Source: Nocardioides jishulii (GTDB lineage: Bacteria > Actinomycetota > Actinomycetes > Propionibacteriales > Nocardioidaceae). From it: a DNA stretch of 64,000 nt. The position numbers and the translations under genes were made by a program. This document shows positions 59,571 to 64,000 of this stretch, in pieces. Below the pieces are notes generated by a model, which ran no database searches, had not been told where the DNA came from, and saw nothing but the letters and a program-made list of their open reading frames with translations. Numbering within the stretch: position 1 is the stretch's first letter; each line of letters begins with the position of its first letter. The stretch spans positions 1 to 64,000 of the forward strand of contig NZ_CP040748.1 of NCBI RefSeq assembly GCF_006007965.1, written 5' to 3'.

Positions 59571-60977
59571 ATGGCAGTGACTGAGGTGAGCAGCCGCCTG
59601 CGATCGGGGTTGCGGACGGTCACCCTGCCGCCTCCGGTGCCGCGTGAGCTGAGGCGCCTGGTGACCGGCGTGCCCGGCGTGGTCCGCGAGACGGTGCACT
59701 GGGGCGTCATCCACGGACTGCCCGGCCTCGTGCTCCGCCGGGCCGCCAAGCAGGGCGACCTGCAGGCACGCATGGTGATGGCGGGAGGTGACGTCGCAGG
59801 TCCGATCGAGGAGATCCGCGCCGTCGGCCCGGTGGTGCGGGCGAAGTTCAGCAACGTCGTCACGAGCCATGCCGGCGTGCGCGAGGTGCTCACCCGCGAC
59901 GACTTCGTGACCGGCTTCCCCGGCAAGGACGGGCCACTCAGCTCGATCGCCGAGGCGACCGCACCGCGCAGCATCCACCCGCTCGAGCCGCCGTCGCTGC
60001 TGGCGACCGACCCGCCCGACCACACGCGCTACCGCAGGCTGGTGACCGGGGTCTTCACCAAGCGGGCGGTCGAGCGGCTGCGCGGGCGCACCGAGGAGCT
60101 GGCCACCGAGCTCCTCGACGCCCTGGAGGAGAAGGCCCGTCGTGGCGAGACCGTCGACGTCGTGGCCGACTACTGCGCGCCGCTGCCGGTGGCCGTGATC
60201 GCCGAGATCCTCGGCGTGCCCGAGGACCAGCACGAACGCGTCCTGGGCTTCGGAGCCGCCGCGGCACCGAGCCTCGACCTGGGTCTGGGCCTGGGTCAGT
60301 ACCGCCGCGTGCACCGCGCGCTGGCGCAGTTCGACGACTGGCTGGGTGACCACCTCGCCGAGCTGCGCCGCAACCCGGGTGACAACCTGCTCAGCCAGCT
60401 CGTGCACGCCGAGGTGGACGGGGCCGGCCTGGACGAGACCGAGCTGCGCGCCACCGCCGGGCTGGTCCTGGCGGCCGGCTTCGAGACGACCGTCAACCTG
60501 CTCTCCAACGGCATCGCCCTCCTGGCCGCCCACCCCGACCAGCTGGCGAAGCTGCGCGCCCAGGAGGCGTCCTGGCCCAACACGGTCGAGGAGGTGCTGC
60601 GTTACGACCCGCCCGTGCTCCTGACCGCGCGCCAGGCAACGGTCGACACCGACCTGCTCGGCCACCAGGTCAGGGCAGGAACGCTGGTGGCGGCCGTCCT
60701 GTGGGGGGCCAACCGCGACCCGGAGGTCTTCGCCGACCCCAACGCCTTCGACGTCACCCGCGCCAACGCCCGCGAGCACATCTCGTTCTCGTCAGGTCGC
60801 CACCACTGCCTCGGCGCGTCGTTGGCGCGGATGGAGGGAGAGGTCGGGCTGCGCGCCTTCTTCGAGCGCTTCGGTGACGTCGACCTGGTGGTCGGGGCAC
60901 GACGGCGTACGACGCGCATCCTGCGCGGCTACGAGACGTTGCCGGTGGTCCTGGGCCCGCCCGCTGGCCTGCCGTGA
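59571..60977 (+). CDS. Cytochrome P450
   Basis: The 468 aa soluble P450 has the I-helix AGFETTVNLL, the ExxR in VEEVLRYDPP and the heme-binding FSSGRHHCLGASLAR with the axial cysteine. DHTRYRRLVTGVFTKR is the C-helix region. Start ATG 59571 follows GGAGGGG. No ferredoxin or reductase gene is adjacent. Substrate unknown; no biosynthetic cluster surrounds it. Confidence 0.93.
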   Translation: MAVTEVSSRLRSGLRTVTLPPPVPRELRRLVTGVPGVVRETVHWGVIHGLPGLVLRRAAKQGDLQARMVMAGGDVAGPIEEIRAVGPVVRAKFSNVVTSHAGVREVLTRDDFVTGFPGKDGPLSSIAEATAPRSIHPLEPPSLLATDPPDHTRYRRLVTGVFTKRAVERLRGRTEELATELLDALEEKARRGETVDVVADYCAPLPVAVIAEILGVPEDQHERVLGFGAAAAPSLDLGLGLGQYRRVHRALAQFDDWLGDHLAELRRNPGDNLLSQLVHAEVDGAGLDETELRATAGLVLAAGFETTVNLLSNGIALLAAHPDQLAKLRAQEASWPNTVEEVLRYDPPVLLTARQATVDTDLLGHQVRAGTLVAAVLWGANRDPEVFADPNAFDVTRANAREHISFSSGRHHCLGASLARMEGEVGLRAFFERFGDVDLVVGARRRTTRILRGYETLPVVLGPPAGLP

Positions 60978-61050
60978 CCGAGGCGTCGAAGCGACACATT
61001 TGGGCTGTGTGCCCCTCGCGCAAGCGGGCGAGAGGTCCTAACGTGTCGCC

Positions 61051-62025
61051 ATGCGCGCAGCCCAGGTGATCCAGACGACCGGCCCCGACGGCGTGGAGGT
61101 CCGCGACGTCCCCGACGTGTCCCCCGGTCCCCACGAGGTCCTCATCCGTGTCCACAGCGTCGGCGTCTCCTTTCCCGACCTGCTCCTCTCCCAGGGCCAG
61201 TACCAGCTGCGGCCCGAGCCGCCCTTCACCCTCGGCGTCGACGTGGCCGGCACGGTCGAGGCGCTCGGCTCCGGAGTCGAGCAGTTCCAGGTCGGCCAGC
61301 GAGTCGCCGCGGTCGCGCCCTACGGCGGCGCCGCACAGCTCGCCGCGATCTCCGAGGACGCCGTCTTCCCGCTCCCCGACGTGCTGTCGTACGACGAGGG
61401 CGCGGCGCTGCCGATGAACTTCCTGACCGCGCAGTTCGCCCTGGTCGAGCGGGCCGGGCTGCGTCCCGGTGAGATCGTGCTCGTCCACGGCGCGGCGGGG
61501 GGAGTCGGCACGGCCACGATCCAGGTCGCCAAGGGCCTCGGCGCCTCCGTCATCGCGGTGGTCTCGACGCCCGAGAAGGCCGAGGTCGCCCGCGCCGCCG
61601 GCGCTGACGAGACCGTCCTGGTCGACGGTTTCCGTGAGCGGGTCGGCGCGCTGACCGGCGGGCACGGCGTGGACGTGGTCGTCGACGTGGTCGGCGGCGA
61701 CCTCTTCACCGACTCGCTGCGCGCGCTCGCGCCGCTGGGTCGGCTGCTCGTCGTCGGCTTCGCCGCGGGCCAGGGGATCCCCGAGGTCAAGGTCAACCGG
61801 CTGCTGCTCAACAACATCGACGTGCGCGGCGTGGGCTGGGGCGCCTTCGCCATGGTGCGTCCCGGCTACATGCACCAGCAGTGGCGCACGCTCGTCCCGA
61901 TGATCGAGTCCGGGCTGGTCAAGCCGCCGATCGGCGGGACGTACAAGCTCGACGAGATGGCGCAGGCGCTGCGCGACCTCGACCAGCGCCGCGCCACGGG
62001 CAAGCTGGTCGTCCGGATCGCGTGA
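61051..62025 (+). CDS. NADPH:quinone oxidoreductase-type, zinc-independent MDR enzyme
   Basis: The 324 aa protein has the GroES-like N-terminus (LILSQGQYQL-type PDLLLSQGQYQLRPEP) and a Rossmann domain with the dinucleotide loop HGAAGGVGTATIQVAKGLGA. No zinc-binding cysteines are present, which places it with quinone oxidoreductases rather than alcohol dehydrogenases. It likely reduces quinones or enones with NADPH. Confidence 0.9.
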   Translation: MRAAQVIQTTGPDGVEVRDVPDVSPGPHEVLIRVHSVGVSFPDLLLSQGQYQLRPEPPFTLGVDVAGTVEALGSGVEQFQVGQRVAAVAPYGGAAQLAAISEDAVFPLPDVLSYDEGAALPMNFLTAQFALVERAGLRPGEIVLVHGAAGGVGTATIQVAKGLGASVIAVVSTPEKAEVARAAGADETVLVDGFRERVGALTGGHGVDVVVDVVGGDLFTDSLRALAPLGRLLVVGFAAGQGIPEVKVNRLLLNNIDVRGVGWGAFAMVRPGYMHQQWRTLVPMIESGLVKPPIGGTYKLDEMAQALRDLDQRRATGKLVVRIA

Positions 62026-62035
62026 CTGCAGCGCA

Positions 62036-62078
62036 GTGCGGCCTCCGCGAGTCAGTGGGTGACTCCCGAAGGCCGCAC
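62036..62078. terminator. Bidirectional hairpin between quinone oxidoreductase and CotH genes
   Basis: The arms GTGCGGCCT (62036-62044) and AGGCCGCAC (62070-62078) enclose a second pair GAGTCA/TGACTC (62049-62054, 62060-62065). It lies between convergent genes and has no U-tract. Confidence 0.68.
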
Positions 62079-62089
62079 GGGGGGTGAGC

Positions 62090-63763
62090 TCAGGACTCCC
62101 GTGAGTCAGGGCTCCTCGCCGGGTCCCTGTCACGCGCCTGGTCACGCGAGTGGTCCCGCGAGTGGTCGCGTGACTTGTCCTCGCGCTGGTCCTTGCGCGC
62201 CTCCTCGCGCTGGTCCTTCGCGGAGCCCTGCTCAGGACCCGACTCGGGGCGTCGGTCCTGCTCGAGGCGCTGGCGCTGCCCCGGCCCCTTCTCCGACTCC
62301 CGCTCCGACCCCATCTGCGCGCCCGGGCCGAAGCCCTGAGCGTCGTGGTCGCCGGCGTCGTGGTCGCCCTTGATCGAGGAGCGGACCTCCTCGGCCTCGG
62401 CGCTCAGCGTCTCCTCGTCGACGAGGTCTCCCGCGTCCTCGGCCAGCAGGTCGACCCACCGCTGCAGGACGTCCTCGGCCAGGCCCGAGTCGAAGAGGTC
62501 GGTCTGGATCTGCTCACGCGCCTCGGTCAGCAGCTGCTGGAACTGGGGGACCTCCTTGAAGCGCTCGACGAGCGGGTTGTCGCCACCACCGGGCATGCCG
62601 GGTCCTGGCTGCGGGTCGGCATGCTCGGGGCCGCCGCCCGGAGGCATGACCTTCGGCGCGTCCTTGCCGTCGCCGTCCTGCGGGCCGTCCTGGCCGTCGT
62701 TCTTGGCGTCCTGCGGTCCGTCCTGCGGTCCGTCCTGCGGGCCCTGCGGGCCCTGCGGGGCGTCGTCCTTGTTGTCCTTGCCGTCCTGGCCGTCGCGGCC
62801 ACCGTCACCCGGCTCGCGTCCAGGGCCCTCCGGCCGCGCCCCGAAGGCGAGGTCGTGGTCCCAGGCCACCACGGTGAACTGCTTCTTCGCCGCGTCCCAG
62901 CGCAGGAAGGCGTTGTTGCCGGGGCCATCGATGTCGTCGAAGTTGTCGATGGCCTCCTCGAAGGCGAGGTAGGTGGCGAAGGCCTTCACGTCGAGCCACT
63001 CGGGGAGCTTCTCGGCGAACTCTTCCTCGTCGGAGTTGTTGACGAAGTCGAGGAACTCGATCAGCGGGGTCATGTCGTCCTCGCCGGTCTCCTGGTCGAA
63101 GACGTCCTCGTAGTCGTCCGGGTCGTCGCCGCGGTAGGACCAGTCACCTTCGGACTCCGCCTTGTAGAGGGCTCCGTCGCCCTCGAAGTTCTCCTTCTCC
63201 CAGTTCTCGTCCAGGTTCTCGATCACCAGGCGCAACTCAGGGTCCTCGTCGTTCACGGAGAAGGACGTCGCCATCGAGCGCTCCGTGGCCAGCCCCGCTT
63301 CCTCGAGGAGATCGAGCGCGACCGCCTCGTTCAGGGAGGTGGCGGAGCGGTTCGGCCGCACGACGAACTCGGTGGTGCCTTCGTGCTCCTGGCCGTCGAC
63401 GAACTCGTCGAGGCGCAGCAGCCAGGGCATCTCGCTCGGGCTGGTGTCCTCGGTGAGGTTGCGCAGCGACGAGTTGCCCTTGAGCCGCAGGCCGACGTCC
63501 TTGAACGCGTGGCCGTCGATCGTGACGTCGCCCTTGATCCACTCCTTCTCGTCGGACTCGAGGTAGGTGGAGACCATCTCCTGCAGCTCGTCGGGGTCGA
63601 CGTCGACCTTGATGGAGTGCAGGGCCGACTCGTCGAAGGCGGCGGGCGAGTCGGAGTTGCTCGAGCCCGACTGGGCCTCGGTCGCGGAGCATCCGGAGAG
63701 GACCAGGGCAGTCGCCAGCGCGGGGGCGATGGCCATCATGGGCCAGCGGGCGTGGGGTTTCAT
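62090..63763 (-). CDS. CotH kinase-family lipoprotein with collagen-like insertion
   Basis: The 557 aa protein has a lipoprotein signal (VLSGC) and a CotH domain (about 45-310): GLRLKGNSSLRN, NEAVALDLLEEAGL, FATYLAFEEAIDNFDD and the catalytic-type FTVVAWDHDLAFG. Residues about 315-380 are a Gly/Pro/Gln/Asp collagen-like stretch (repeats such as GPQDGPQD). The CotH tail then resumes (NPLVERFKEVPQFQQLL) and is followed by a highly charged RDHSRD-rich C-terminus. CotH in spores phosphorylates coat proteins; here an extracytoplasmic role is likely. AAGGAGGAA precedes the ATG. Confidence 0.85.
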   Translation of the reverse strand: MKPHARWPMMAIAPALATALVLSGCSATEAQSGSSNSDSPAAFDESALHSIKVDVDPDELQEMVSTYLESDEKEWIKGDVTIDGHAFKDVGLRLKGNSSLRNLTEDTSPSEMPWLLRLDEFVDGQEHEGTTEFVVRPNRSATSLNEAVALDLLEEAGLATERSMATSFSVNDEDPELRLVIENLDENWEKENFEGDGALYKAESEGDWSYRGDDPDDYEDVFDQETGEDDMTPLIEFLDFVNNSDEEEFAEKLPEWLDVKAFATYLAFEEAIDNFDDIDGPGNNAFLRWDAAKKQFTVVAWDHDLAFGARPEGPGREPGDGGRDGQDGKDNKDDAPQGPQGPQDGPQDGPQDAKNDGQDGPQDGDGKDAPKVMPPGGGPEHADPQPGPGMPGGGDNPLVERFKEVPQFQQLLTEAREQIQTDLFDSGLAEDVLQRWVDLLAEDAGDLVDEETLSAEAEEVRSSIKGDHDAGDHDAQGFGPGAQMGSERESEKGPGQRQRLEQDRRPESGPEQGSAKDQREEARKDQREDKSRDHSRDHSRDQARDRDPARSPDSRES

Positions 63764-63847
63764 CGTTCCTCCTTCGGGGCGTACGTTTCGACATCACCCA
63801 CGGTGGAGGGCTTCGCTGGAACGACGCTGGGTCGTGCCTGTGACCCA

Positions 63848-63880
63848 CCTGTGAACGCCCCCGCGGGTGCGGTTCACAGG
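63848..63880. promoter_or_regulatory. Inverted repeat between CotH and response regulator genes
   Basis: CCTGTGAAC (63848-63856) and GTTCACAGG (63872-63880) are perfect 9 bp inverted repeats, in the 171 bp space between divergent genes. TGGGT/ACCCA lies just upstream. It is a plausible operator or hairpin; which one is not decided by sequence. Confidence 0.5.
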
Positions 63881-63934
63881 TTCCTCACAGCCGCCTCCCA
63901 GCCACGGGGTGGTGACCAGGCGCATGATCGAGTC

Positions 63935-64000
63935 ATGACCACGGCGCCACTGACCCGTCCCGACGGCTCGCCGTTGCGCGTGCTCGCCGTGGACGACGAG
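63935..64000 (+). CDS. Response regulator, N-terminal fragment at the window edge
   Basis: Only the first 22 codons are in the window (ATG 63935). They read into LRVLAVDDE, the start of a REC domain with the acidic pair that binds Mg2+. The rest, including the phospho-aspartate and output domain, lies beyond the window. It is divergent from the CotH gene. Confidence 0.75.
   Translation, partial: MTTAPLTRPDGSPLRVLAVDDE

Overview
This is a high-GC actinobacterial chromosome window that starts just upstream of dnaA. The gene order dnaA-dnaN-gnd-recF-DUF721-gyrB-gyrA-DUF3566-tRNA-Ile-DLW39-tRNA-Ala, the minus-strand fhaA-fhaB-pstP-rodA-pbpA-pknA-pknB cluster, a polyphosphate glucokinase, and a mycothiol-type DinB-like protein point to Actinomycetia. 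Nocardioidaceae (a Nocardioides-like organism) is my best guess from gene order and protein style; no database search was run.

Layout. 1-12205: origin region and gyrase operon, all on the plus strand, ending in tRNA-Ile and tRNA-Ala. 12163-20170: a small genomic island inserted in the 3' half of tRNA-Ala, flanked by a ~98 bp direct repeat that carries the tRNA tail and its terminator. The island is less GC-rich than its surroundings. It carries a three-gene operon (zinc-hook ABC/SMC-like ATPase, small winged-helix-like middle protein, PD-(D/E)XK nuclease), a convergent DNA methyltransferase and a broken CpaF/TadA ATPase fragment. No integrase is visible. An intact IS3-family element (28 bp inverted repeats, 4 bp CCCA duplication) sits inside the right-hand repeat and has cut it in two. 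20171-25310: housekeeping and membrane proteins (SURF1, DUF3817, patatin, cyclophilin, rhomboid). 25311-25658: non-coding region with a terminator and six regularly spaced DnaA-box-like sites. 25659-35690: cell-division and peptidoglycan-synthesis control cluster. 35913-37854: tRNA-Leu and an ECF sigma factor with its membrane partner. 38123-53310: accessory backbone genes, including a propeller protein with a long coiled-coil insertion, a PAS protein, a lipoate ligase with swapped domain order, Pol IV, an ABC-F ATPase, a condensation-GNAT fusion, glutathione peroxidase and an MMPL/MarR pair. 53307-64000: M15 lipoprotein, polyphosphate glucokinase with a 29 bp tandem repeat at its 3' end, a MetPS-type transporter, an MFS carrier, a P450, a quinone oxidoreductase, a CotH lipoprotein, and the first 22 codons of a response regulator.

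How it fits together. The origin genes build and supercoil the replication machinery. The 26-36 kb cluster is the Ser/Thr kinase-phosphatase-FHA circuit that controls the RodA/PBP2 elongation or division synthase together with CrgA. The most promising candidate for an undescribed system is the island operon at 12912-17883. It resembles ABC-three-component (Lamassu-like) anti-phage systems in gene content, but pairs that set with a dedicated convergent methyltransferase whose 3' end overlaps the nuclease gene. The second DnaA-box cluster at 25.4 kb is the other signal that the genes do not explain.
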